From: Flavobacterium sp.
Lineage (GTDB): Bacteria > Bacteroidota > Bacteroidia > Flavobacteriales > Flavobacteriaceae
Direction: 5' to 3'
NCBI RefSeq assembly: GCF_003525665.1
Contig: NZ_DQDX01000223.1
Span: 2,757 to 21,655, forward strand
Length of the DNA: 18,899 nucleotides
Each line of letters starts with the position of its first letter. The stretch's first letter is position 1. Made by a program: the position numbers and the translations under genes. Shown piece by piece: positions 1-6,771 of this stretch. The notes beneath the pieces are model-generated. The model saw only the letters and a program-made list of their open reading frames with translations. It was not told where the DNA came from and made no database searches.

Positions 1-8
1 ATATACAA

Positions 9-710
9 ATGTCAATAAAAGAAAACCTCCTCCAAATAAAATCACAACTTCCCAATCACGTAACACTTGTAGCGGTTTCTAAGACCAAACCTGTTGCTGA
101 TTTAATGGAAGCTTACAATGCTGGTCAACGTGTTTTTGGTGAAAACAAAATCCAAGAAATGACTGATAAATGGGAAGAAATGCCCAAAGATATTCAGTGG
201 CACATGATTGGGCACGTTCAAACGAACAAAGTGAAATTCATGGCAGAATATGTGAGTTTGATTCATGGAGTTGATAGTTTGAAATTATTACAGGAAATCA
301 ATAAGCAAGCACAAAAACACAATCGTGTAATTGATTGTCTGCTTCAAATTTATATCGCTGAAGAAGAATCTAAATTTGGATTGGATGAGAACGAATTAGA
401 TGAGATTCTGAAACAAGTTCAGAATGACAACAGCGATTTAACAAACATCAGAATTGTTGGTTTAATGGGAATGGCTACTTTTACTGATAATCAAAGCCAA
501 ATTAAAAAGGAATTTGATAATTTGAAAAATATTTTCGACAAAATAAATGCAGACGCGATTAGTAAAGACGCGATTAGTAAAGACGCGATTAATCGCGTCT
601 CTATCCTTTCTATGGGAATGTCTGGAGATTATAAACTCGCAATTGAATGCGGAAGTACGATGGTTCGAATAGGAAGTAGTATCTTTGGAAATAGAACTTA
701 TCAAATATAA
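9..710 (+). CDS. yggS: YggS family pyridoxal phosphate homeostasis protein (PLPBP)
   Basis: Cytoplasmic PLP-binding protein of the YggS/PROSC family, which buffers pyridoxal 5'-phosphate and affects amino-acid and vitamin B6 balance; no catalytic reaction is established for the family. The 233-residue TIM-barrel protein shows the PLP lysine K25 in AVSKTKP, HMIGHVQTNK at 65-74, KFGL at 122-125, GLMGMAT at 151-157, SMGMSGDY at 201-208 and the phosphate-binding GSTMVRIGSSIFG at 215-227. The ATG at 9 starts directly on the family N-terminus. The odd part is residues 182-197, where the pentapeptide DAISK occurs twice and is followed by DAINRV. This is encoded by a 15-bp tandem repeat ending in a perfect palindrome, placed just before the SMGMSGDY strand. 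The reading frame stays open and all family motifs survive, so the protein is probably functional. Confidence 0.95.
   Translation: MSIKENLLQIKSQLPNHVTLVAVSKTKPVADLMEAYNAGQRVFGENKIQEMTDKWEEMPKDIQWHMIGHVQTNKVKFMAEYVSLIHGVDSLKLLQEINKQAQKHNRVIDCLLQIYIAEEESKFGLDENELDEILKQVQNDNSDLTNIRIVGLMGMATFTDNQSQIKKEFDNLKNIFDKINADAISKDAISKDAINRVSILSMGMSGDYKLAIECGSTMVRIGSSIFGNRTYQI
551..600. repeat. 15-bp tandem repeat ending in a 20-bp perfect palindrome, inside yggS
   Basis: Two exact copies of AGACGCGATTAGTAA lie at 551-565 and 566-580. They are followed at 581-600 by the perfect palindrome AGACGCGATTAATCGCGTCT, whose left half repeats the start of the unit. The period of 15 keeps the reading frame. The GC-rich core stands out against the AT-rich gene. 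It looks like a small dispersed palindromic repeat that has entered a coding region and then partly duplicated; the dispersed nature is inferred from memory of similar flavobacterial and cyanobacterial repeats and cannot be tested in this window. Confidence 0.85.
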
Positions 711-736
711 AGTTGAGATTCCTATGGAATGACAAA

Positions 737-764
737 CTAAACACTTAAAACTGAACACTGAACA
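737..764. repeat. Heptamer tandem repeat directly upstream of a TTG start
   Basis: Four consecutive 7-mers can be read: CTAAACA (737-743), CTTAAAA (744-750), CTGAACA (751-757) and CTGAACA (758-764). The last two are exact copies. The array fills most of the 59-bp gap between yggS and the exonuclease gene and ends five bases before its TTG codon at 770. Its role is unknown; a similar heptamer repeat precedes miaA. Confidence 0.6.
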
Positions 765-769
765 CTATT

Positions 770-2131
770 TTGTACGCAATACTCGACATAGAAACCACCG
801 GAGGACAATTCAACGAAGAAGGAATTACCGAAATAGCCATCTATAAATTTGATGGTCATGAAGTCGTGGATCAATTTATCAGTTTGGTTAATCCAGAAAA
901 AGAAATTCAACCGTTTGTGGTTAAGTTGACCGGAATCAATAATGCTATGTTGCGTTCGGCTCCAAAATTTTATGAAGTTGCAAAACGCATTATAGAAATT
1001 ACTGAAGATTGCATTATTGTTGCTCATAACTCATCATTTGATTATCGAATATTACGAACAGAATTCACCCGATTGGGTTATGATTTTATTCGTCCTACAC
1101 TTTGTACAGTAGAATTATCTAAAAAATTAATTCCGGGAATGGAATCGTATAGTTTAGGGAAATTAGTTCGAGCACTCGGAATTCCTGTAACCGATAGACA
1201 TAGAGCAAGCGGCGACGCATTGGCAACCGTAAAATTATTCAAATTAATTCTATCAAAAGATACTGAAAAAGAGATTTTAATTAGTTCGATAAAAGCCGAA
1301 ATTAAAAGCGGATTATCTCCAAAATTACTTGATATTGTAGAAAGTTTGCCTAACAAAACTGGAATCTATTACATCCACAACGAAAAAGGTGATTTGATTT
1401 ATATTGGAAAAAGTAAAAACATTAAAAAACGTGTCAATCAGCATTTTACAGGCAAAACTACTAAGTGTAAAAAAATTCAATTAGAAGTTTTTACCGTTAC
1501 TTATGAAGAAACTGGAAGCGAATTAATTGCACTTTTGAAAGAAAGCGAAGAGATAAAAATCAACAAACCTATTTACAATCGAGCGCAACGAAAAAGTATA
1601 TTTCAATGGGCTTTATATGATGTTTTGGATGATAATGGTTACCTCAATTTACGCCTTCAAAAAGCCGATGGCAGAAAGAAAGAAATCACTGCTTTTACTA
1701 CTATTCAAGAAGGAAAAAATGCTTTGTTTAGAATCACTGAAAAATACAATTTATGTCAGAAATTAAACGGATTGTATGAAACTCAAAACGGCTGTTTTCA
1801 ATACAAAATAAAGGAATGTAATGGCGCTTGTTTGGGATTAGAATCACCTGAAATCTATAACGAAAGAGTTGAAGAATTCATTAACGAAATGACATTTAGT
1901 AACAATAATATGATTGTCATTGATAGAGGTCGCAAAGTAGATGAAAGAAGCGCAGTTTTAATTGAAAATGGTATTTATAAAGGCTATTGTTTTTATGATT
2001 TGAATTATCAAATATCGAATATCGAAGTAATGAAAAATATTCTTATTCCGATGCAAAACAATCGAGATACACGAACTATTATTCAAGGTTATTTGAGGAA
2101 AAATCGTGTGATGAAGGTTTTGAAGTTTTAA
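770..2131 (+). CDS. DEDDh exonuclease / GIY-YIG nuclease fusion (DnaQ-UvrC-like)
   Basis: Two nuclease modules in one 453-residue protein. Residues 1-165 are a DnaQ/epsilon-type 3'-5' exonuclease with DIETTG (D6, E8), HNSSFD (H86, D91) and HRASGD (H144, D149), the DEDDh set. Residues about 195-271 are a GIY-YIG domain: GIYYI 198-202, YIG 211-213, R221, a Glu around 251-258 and PIYN 267-270. Residues 329-354 hold four cysteines (C329, C342, C350, C354) spaced x12-x7-x3, close to the cysteine set that carries an iron-sulfur cluster in UvrC. The C-terminal UvrC RNase H-like nuclease and HhH domains are absent. DnaQ-UvrC fusions are known elsewhere, for example in mycobacteria, and a DNA repair role is inferred. 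The start is TTG at 770, because MYAILDIETTGG is the natural N-terminus and there is no nearby ATG. Confidence 0.9.
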   Translation: MYAILDIETTGGQFNEEGITEIAIYKFDGHEVVDQFISLVNPEKEIQPFVVKLTGINNAMLRSAPKFYEVAKRIIEITEDCIIVAHNSSFDYRILRTEFTRLGYDFIRPTLCTVELSKKLIPGMESYSLGKLVRALGIPVTDRHRASGDALATVKLFKLILSKDTEKEILISSIKAEIKSGLSPKLLDIVESLPNKTGIYYIHNEKGDLIYIGKSKNIKKRVNQHFTGKTTKCKKIQLEVFTVTYEETGSELIALLKESEEIKINKPIYNRAQRKSIFQWALYDVLDDNGYLNLRLQKADGRKKEITAFTTIQEGKNALFRITEKYNLCQKLNGLYETQNGCFQYKIKECNGACLGLESPEIYNERVEEFINEMTFSNNNMIVIDRGRKVDERSAVLIENGIYKGYCFYDLNYQISNIEVMKNILIPMQNNRDTRTIIQGYLRKNRVMKVLKF

Positions 2132-2137
2132 AAAAGA

Positions 2138-2168
2138 GAATATAGAAAAAAGAATATAGAATATAGAA
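2138..2168. repeat. GAATATA heptamer repeat upstream of the miaA TTG start
   Basis: GAATATA occurs at 2138-2144, 2152-2158 and 2159-2165, so the copies are in 7-bp register (14 then 7), followed by the partial unit GAA. The array fills the 40-bp gap before miaA and ends three bases before its TTG codon. The sequence differs from the repeat before the exonuclease gene but has the same period and position. Confidence 0.55.
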
Positions 2169-2171
2169 CTT

Positions 2172-3092
2172 TTGAATTACCTAATAACCATTATCGGACC
2201 AACAGCAATAGGAAAAACTTCCTTGAGTATCGCTTTGGCACAACATTTTAACTGCGATATTATTTCGTGTGATAGTCGTCAATTTTTTAAGGAAATGAGA
2301 ATTGGTACTGCTGTTCCGAGCGATGAAGAATTGGCAAGTGCAAATCATCATTTTATCCAAAATAAATCGATATTTGAAGAATATACTGTTGGCGATTTTG
2401 AACGTGATGCCATTACCAAATTAGACGAATTATTTGAAAAAAATAATGTTCAAATTATGGTTGGTGGATCAGGTTTATATGTTGATGCCGTTTTAAAAGG
2501 ATTTGATGATTTTCCTGAAATTGATTCTAAAATTCGTGACGAAGTTAGAGCAAATTATGAAGAAAAAGGATTAGAATATCTTCAAGCAATTCTGAAAGAA
2601 AAAGATATAAATTATTTTGATTTACTTTCGTCAAATAATCCGCAGACTTTGCAAAATCCGCAACGGATGATGCGATTTGTGGAAGTTTGTTTAGGAAGCA
2701 ATCAACCCTATTCCTCATTTTTAAATCAGAAGAAAAATAGTAGAAACTTTACTCCTATCATCATCGGATTGGAAGCCGAAAGACAAATTATGTACGACCG
2801 AATCAACCAACGTGTTGCTATAATGATGAATGAAGGTTTATTGGCAGAAGCTGAAAAATTATATCCTAATAAAGATTTAAATGCGTTACAAACTGTTGGT
2901 TACAGAGAATTATTCGAATATTTAGACGGAAACATTTCTTTGGATTTTGCAATTGAAGAAATCAAAAAAAACACAAGACGATTTTCAAAACGTCAGATTA
3001 CTTGGTTTAAACGAACCGAAAATGCTATTTGGTTTGATCATTTAAAGGATAGAAAAGAAATCATTTCTCATATCACCAATATTATCAAATAA
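2172..3092 (+). CDS. miaA: tRNA dimethylallyltransferase (MiaA)
   Basis: Transfers the dimethylallyl group of DMAPP to N6 of A37 in tRNAs reading UNN codons, the first step to i6A/ms2i6A; cytoplasmic. The protein has 306 residues, normal for the family. It shows the P-loop GPTAIGKT at 9-16, DSRQ at 34-37, GGSGLY at 98-103, NPQRMMRFVEV in the middle and VGYRELFEYLDG near the C-terminus, followed by the basic RRFSKRQITWF segment typical of MiaA. The start is TTG at 2172, giving MNYLITIIGPTAIGKT; no upstream ATG fits. It follows the exonuclease gene by 40 bp and is probably cotranscribed with it. No hairpin terminator is obvious after the stop codon. Confidence 0.97.
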   Translation: MNYLITIIGPTAIGKTSLSIALAQHFNCDIISCDSRQFFKEMRIGTAVPSDEELASANHHFIQNKSIFEEYTVGDFERDAITKLDELFEKNNVQIMVGGSGLYVDAVLKGFDDFPEIDSKIRDEVRANYEEKGLEYLQAILKEKDINYFDLLSSNNPQTLQNPQRMMRFVEVCLGSNQPYSSFLNQKKNSRNFTPIIIGLEAERQIMYDRINQRVAIMMNEGLLAEAEKLYPNKDLNALQTVGYRELFEYLDGNISLDFAIEEIKKNTRRFSKRQITWFKRTENAIWFDHLKDRKEIISHITNIIK

Positions 3093-3152
3093 ACAAATTT
3101 GTATTTTCCACGCAACCTTAAAACAATCTAATCATCTACTATAAAAAAAGAT

Positions 3153-3704
3153 ATGAAAAAAATTACACTTTTTGTTTTACTTGTTGCTCCTTTTCTATTG
3201 GCAATGCAATGTGAACCAGAACCATGTACACCCAAAGTTTCTCAAAAGTTTAAGGACAACTTAATCACCGTTGAAAATCTACAAAATACTTACAATGTTG
3301 GTGACATTATTTGGTTGAATTCCTATCTTGACAGAAATCAAACATTTACAGATCCAGCAGAAACTATTGATTTACTTACTTATCCAATGGATTTTGGATT
3401 TGGTATTCAATTTTATAAATCATCTGTGTATAATCCTGAAATATACCTTTGTTTGGATGAAAATACAACCGAAATTACCAATGGATCTTTAAGCAACTGT
3501 AACCTATTTGTCTATGAAAAAGTTGGAAACAATTTAAAAAGCAGAGTTGGAATCAAACTTCTAGAAACTGGCAATTACAAAATTTCAATTTACAATATTG
3601 CTTCATTTAGAGAATCGGGTTTAAATTGTAACGATAAAGCTATTGACATCAACACCACATTTAGTAATAATAACGAACAAATGATAAGTTTTACTGTTCA
3701 ATAA
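3153..3704 (+). CDS. Putative lipoprotein of unknown function
   Basis: A 183-residue exported protein that I do not recognise. Residues 1-19 form a signal peptide (KK, then a hydrophobic run ending FLLAMQ) with C20 as the possible lipidation site. Gln at -1 is unusual for a lipobox, so signal peptidase I cleavage is also possible. The mature part starts CEPEPC, giving an acidic patch and a second cysteine near the anchor, and further cysteines appear around ENTTEI...SNC and LNCND, so disulfides are possible. The rest looks beta-rich with no recognised motif. It stands upstream of another lipoprotein gene (87-bp gap) and a barrel protein gene, which suggests a joint envelope role; that is inference from position only. 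Confidence 0.75.
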   Translation: MKKITLFVLLVAPFLLAMQCEPEPCTPKVSQKFKDNLITVENLQNTYNVGDIIWLNSYLDRNQTFTDPAETIDLLTYPMDFGFGIQFYKSSVYNPEIYLCLDENTTEITNGSLSNCNLFVYEKVGNNLKSRVGIKLLETGNYKISIYNIASFRESGLNCNDKAIDINTTFSNNNEQMISFTVQ

Positions 3705-3791
3705 TTTTTGTCATTTTTTTATATTTCAAATTAACCATTTGGCACTTCTCGCCACGTTACTAAGAAAATTTTCATCCATCAATAAAATACT

Positions 3792-4445
3792 ATGAAAAAA
3801 ATATTATTACTCTTTTCAATACTATCGATGAGCTCTTGTGTCGTTCCTTATGATGCCGAAACCAGATTGTTGTTTGAAACACAAATTGTAGATTCTAATG
3901 AAAATGTTTTAAGTGGCGTTGACGTAGAAATAAATGTTAGTAACGGCAATGGACTTGGAGCTGGAAATGAAACTATCAGTTATGGTAAAACGGACAGTAA
4001 TGGCAACATAAAATTGGTTTTTCCTTCGGCAGAATTTAACCGAGGTTATGAAATATTTATACAATCTAAAGAAAATGAAAATCTAGGATTTCTGCCTTTT
4101 TCATTTAACAATCTTGAACTAGATAATTTTCCTGATTACAAATTATCAATCCCAAAGATTTATAGATTAACTTATGATGAAAGTGTTCCTGTTACATTAC
4201 AATTTAATCCAGTAAATGGCAATAAAAAATTTATAGACTTAAAAATTGACGGCGTATTTTGCCCTTCGTTTACTGATTATAATGATGATGAGCAATCTTA
4301 TTTTGTAAATTATTTCTATGCTAAGAAAAATCAAACTATTCTAATCACTTATAAAATTGAAAATGTAAGTACTGGCGTAATTGATACCAATAGTCAAGAA
4401 ATTACTATAGGAACAGACGCTATTCAAACAACAATAAACTATTAA
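3792..4445 (+). CDS. Lipoprotein with Ig-like / carboxypeptidase-regulatory-like fold
   Basis: A 217-residue protein with a clear lipoprotein signal: MKKILLLFSILSMSSC, lipid Cys at 16. Residues about 27-75 (FETQIVDSNENVLSGVDVEI, then KTDSNGNIKLVF) follow the pattern of carboxypeptidase-regulatory-like or transthyretin-like beta-sandwich domains, where a variable loop is followed by a T-D-x-x-G-x turn. The C-terminal half is beta-rich without a motif I recognise. It is probably anchored in the outer membrane. Its stop codon is two bases before the ATG of the next gene, so the two are cotranscribed and probably translationally coupled. The molecular function is unknown. Confidence 0.75.
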   Translation: MKKILLLFSILSMSSCVVPYDAETRLLFETQIVDSNENVLSGVDVEINVSNGNGLGAGNETISYGKTDSNGNIKLVFPSAEFNRGYEIFIQSKENENLGFLPFSFNNLELDNFPDYKLSIPKIYRLTYDESVPVTLQFNPVNGNKKFIDLKIDGVFCPSFTDYNDDEQSYFVNYFYAKKNQTILITYKIENVSTGVIDTNSQEITIGTDAIQTTINY

Positions 4446-4447
4446 AA

Positions 4448-5053
4448 ATGAAATTCAAATCATTACTTTTTGCTTTATTTTTAATGAATCAAGTTGGTTA
4501 TTCGCAAGAAAAAACAGAACCTAAAAAAAATAAATTACAACTTGATAGTTCGTTTATTGTAGGTTTTATTTACCCAATAGAATTTGGAAATACTGCTTTG
4601 TCCAAAGGTCATAACGCTAATTTGGGTCTTACAAGTTCCTTTGGTTTGCTAAAATACAACACAATTTCTGCAGGAATTGGTTTAGACATGGTAATTTACT
4701 CGGTAAAAGACAAGCAAATTATTGGAGATTATGACAATTCTAAACACAATTCTTATTTTGGATTTGTAAAATATGATTACAATCTCACTAAGAAAATTTC
4801 ATTGTCACCCAATATTGGCTATGGCTATTCTGAACTAGTAATAAGAAAAAACAACAAAAGACGCGGTGCACAAGATGGAACTGAATTGCGATTGGGCACT
4901 TTAATAAGCTATAATTTTAATAAACTAAATTCTTTATGTTTTTCTATTATGTATGTTAATAATAATTATGACGTAAAAACCAATGAATCATTGCAAGACT
5001 TTTTTAGTAAATCAAACAGTATTCAAATTGGAATTGTTTATAGAACACAATAA
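4448..5053 (+). CDS. Small outer-membrane beta-barrel-like protein
   Basis: A 201-residue protein with a signal peptide (MKFKSLLFALFLMNQVGYS, cleavage probably before QEK). It has alternating hydrophobic beta segments such as SSFGLLKYNTISAGIGLDMVI, NSYFGFVKYDYNLTKKISLS and LRLGTLISYNFNKLNSLCFS, and ends with a strand IQIGIVYRTQ. This is the pattern of a small barrel of about eight strands, similar in general form to outer-membrane beta-barrel proteins of Bacteroidota. It begins two bases after the preceding lipoprotein gene. The simplest reading is a lipoprotein-barrel pair in the outer membrane; substrate or partner cannot be told from the sequence. Confidence 0.7.
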   Translation: MKFKSLLFALFLMNQVGYSQEKTEPKKNKLQLDSSFIVGFIYPIEFGNTALSKGHNANLGLTSSFGLLKYNTISAGIGLDMVIYSVKDKQIIGDYDNSKHNSYFGFVKYDYNLTKKISLSPNIGYGYSELVIRKNNKRRGAQDGTELRLGTLISYNFNKLNSLCFSIMYVNNNYDVKTNESLQDFFSKSNSIQIGIVYRTQ

Positions 5054-5081
5054 ATGCCGCTACTACTTAAATTAAATTTTT

Positions 5082-5807
5082 ATGCCAATATCTAAAGACT
5101 TTACCTCCATCCTAACCAATGATTGGGATATTAATTTTCTACAATGTTATCCAAACGGCTATTTGAGATATACCGAATTATGTAATTTATTTCAATTGAC
5201 GGCTGCAACCCATTCTGAAGTTGGTGGCATTAGTTTTAGCGATATGCAAGAGTTTCATCAGGCTTGGGTTTTAAGTAAGATGCGCGTTGAGATTAAGCAA
5301 TTACCTAAATGGAAAGATAAAGTAACGGTGAAAACTTGGATTAAATCGTTAGAGAATTCGCGTTCTACACGTTGTTTGGAATTGTATCTTGGCGATGAAA
5401 AAATTGTAGGTTGCGAGACTTTTTGGGCTGTTTTCAATACTAAAACACGACGACCAGAAGCATTGGCTTTGCCTCACGAACATTTTGAAAAGTTTCCAGA
5501 AGTAAGTGCAACGGAAAAAAGTTATGCTAAAATAGATCTTCAGCAAGAGTTTGAAATTGTTGCCGAACGAACAGTTTTATTATCAGATTTGGATATTGTA
5601 AATCATGCTAATAGTGTGAAATATCTAGAATGGTGTTTGGATTATGTGGATTCTAAATCTATTATGAAACAAGACATTAAAGCATTTGAAATGAATTACT
5701 TGAAGGAAGTTTCGCTTAATGAAACGATTGAAATTGCTAAAAACGAAACTATTTTTACAGTAAGTAAAGATGGGAAAGTTTGTTTTGGACTGGAGCTTGA
5801 AATGTAA
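5082..5807 (+). CDS. Acyl-ACP thioesterase (FatA/FatB family)
   Basis: Hydrolyses fatty acyl-ACP to release free fatty acid in the cytoplasm. The 241-residue protein has the double hot-dog organisation of the family: the first half carries WDINFLQCYPNGYLRYTELCNLFQLTA (15-41) and WVLSKMRVEI (62-71), the second half SDLDIVNHANSVKYLEW (168-184). In plant FatB the catalytic set sits in a D-x-N-x-H-x-N motif. Here D171, H175 and N177 align, but the middle Asn position is V173 and the Asn has moved next to His (D-I-V-N-H). Activity is likely but its residues need comparison with flavobacterial relatives. It is the last gene before a convergent junction and follows the barrel gene by 28 bp. Confidence 0.9.
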   Translation: MPISKDFTSILTNDWDINFLQCYPNGYLRYTELCNLFQLTAATHSEVGGISFSDMQEFHQAWVLSKMRVEIKQLPKWKDKVTVKTWIKSLENSRSTRCLELYLGDEKIVGCETFWAVFNTKTRRPEALALPHEHFEKFPEVSATEKSYAKIDLQQEFEIVAERTVLLSDLDIVNHANSVKYLEWCLDYVDSKSIMKQDIKAFEMNYLKEVSLNETIEIAKNETIFTVSKDGKVCFGLELEM

Positions 5808-5823
5808 AATTATTTAGATTATA

Positions 5824-5852
5824 CCTACAAGGTCACAAAAAGACCTTGCAGG
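5824..5852. repeat. Hairpin-forming intergenic repeat
   Basis: CCTACAAGGTC (5824-5834), a 7-base A-rich loop, and GACCTTGCAGG (5842-5852) form 11-bp arms with one mismatch, which becomes a G-U pair in minus-strand RNA. No T run follows on either strand, so it is not a standard terminator, although it may still protect the 3' end of the thioesterase transcript. Elements of this ACAAGGT...ACCTTGT type recur between genes in Flavobacterium as far as I recall. Confidence 0.6.
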
Positions 5853-5877
5853 AAAACTAAAGTTCGATTTACAGCGA

Positions 5878-6026
5878 AAACCCTAGCCCAGATAGCAATG
5901 GAAATCCTTTTGTAAAAGAAGTCTATTTTTTCTTGTTGTAAAAGAGCGACCCTAGAAGCTCCTTTTACAGCTTAGAAAAAAAGACTTGTTTACAAAAGAT
6001 TGTAATGTATAGCTGGAAAAAGCTTC
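5878..6026 (+). ncRNA. Structured intergenic RNA-like element (possible Flavo-1 type)
   Basis: The 5' part, AACCCTAGCCCAGATAGCAA and onward, is a pattern I recognise from intergenic regions of many Flavobacteria. Three nested stems can be read: 5903-5916 with 5989-6001, 5919-5932 with 5975-5987, and 5937-5947 with 5958-5969. Each arm pair matches fully except for one bulged base, so the whole can form one long interrupted hairpin of about 100 bases. The 3' tail (6001-6026) has AGCTGGAAAAAGC. The strand is chosen from the recalled consensus. The Flavo-1 RNA motif (a flavobacterial candidate ncRNA) is the best name I can offer, but I cannot check it; a dispersed repeat with hairpin structure is the alternative. 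Confidence 0.5.
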
Positions 6027-6027
6027 T

Positions 6028-6055
6028 AAAAAAAGCCCCAATTTCTTGGAGCTTT
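6028..6055 (-). terminator. Rho-independent terminator of the two-component operon
   Basis: Read on the minus strand, AAAGCTCCAA - GAAA - TTGGGGCTTT forms a 10-bp stem (one G-U pair) with a four-base loop, continuing into seven T (A7 at 6028-6034 on the plus strand). It lies six bases after the response regulator stop codon. On the plus strand the stem has one C-A mismatch and is followed by a T-rich stretch, so it may also stop transcripts coming from the left. Confidence 0.85.
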
Positions 6056-6060
6056 CTTAT

Positions 6061-6765
6061 TTATTTTTTTACGACTAATCTGAATCCTTCGCCGTGGATG
6101 TTTAAAATTTCTACACCTGGATCGTCTTTTAAGTATTTTCTTAATTTGGCGATGTAAACGTCCATACTTCTAGAAGTGAAGTAGTTATCGTCTCTCCAGA
6201 TTTTTGTTAATGCTAATTCTCTTGGCATTAAATCTTCTACGTAAAGTGCTAACATTTTTAGCAATTCGTTTTCTTTTGGTGACAATTTAATTGGTTCGTT
6301 ACCAGGAAAATTCAAGAAACGTAGTTTTGAATTTAGGTGGAATTTACCAATTTGGAATTCGAATTGAACGTTTTCTGCTTTAGTTTCTGATGATTTTCTT
6401 TGCATGATGGCTTTGATTTTCATCAACAACACTTCAGAATCGAAAGGTTTGTTAAGGTAATCGTCTGCTCCTACTTTATAGCCTTTAAGTACGTCTTCTT
6501 TCATGGTTTTAGCCGTTAAGAACACGATTGGCACTTCTTTATTTTTCTCACGAATTTCTTTGGCTAATGTATAACCGTCTTTGTATGGCATCATTACGTC
6601 AAGAATACACAAGTCATAAGTATCTTTTTTGAATTTTTCAAAGCCTTCCATACCATTTTTTGCAAGAACAACATCAAAGTCGTTTAGCATTAAATAATCT
6701 TTTAAAATGGCACCAAAGTTTTGGTCGTCTTCTACTAATAATATTCTTTTGTTTTCTTTTTCCAT
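6061..6765 (-). CDS. OmpR/PhoB family response regulator (RprY-like)
   Basis: DNA-binding response regulator of 234 residues. The receiver domain (about 7-122) has the acidic pair D13/D14, the phosphorylation site D56 in CILDVMMP, T84 and K106 in LNKPFD. The winged-helix effector (about 138-232) contains LSPKENELLKMLALY, RELALTKIW and SRSMDVYIAKLRKYL, ending in the wing GEGFRLVV. It is the second gene of an operon with the histidine kinase, six bases downstream of that gene's stop codon. The pair resembles RprX/RprY of Bacteroidota; the signal is unknown. It probably binds the direct repeat upstream of the kinase gene. Confidence 0.95.
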   Translation of the reverse strand: MEKENKRILLVEDDQNFGAILKDYLMLNDFDVVLAKNGMEGFEKFKKDTYDLCILDVMMPYKDGYTLAKEIREKNKEVPIVFLTAKTMKEDVLKGYKVGADDYLNKPFDSEVLLMKIKAIMQRKSSETKAENVQFEFQIGKFHLNSKLRFLNFPGNEPIKLSPKENELLKMLALYVEDLMPRELALTKIWRDDNYFTSRSMDVYIAKLRKYLKDDPGVEILNIHGEGFRLVVKK

Positions 6766-6771
6766 AATTTT

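Noticed and set aside
3705..3791. Promoter before the second lipoprotein gene
   Set aside because: No TAnnTTTG match is found in this gap; only T-rich sequence without the required TA spacing.
5824..5852. Hairpin as rho-independent terminator of the thioesterase gene
   Set aside because: No T run follows on either strand.
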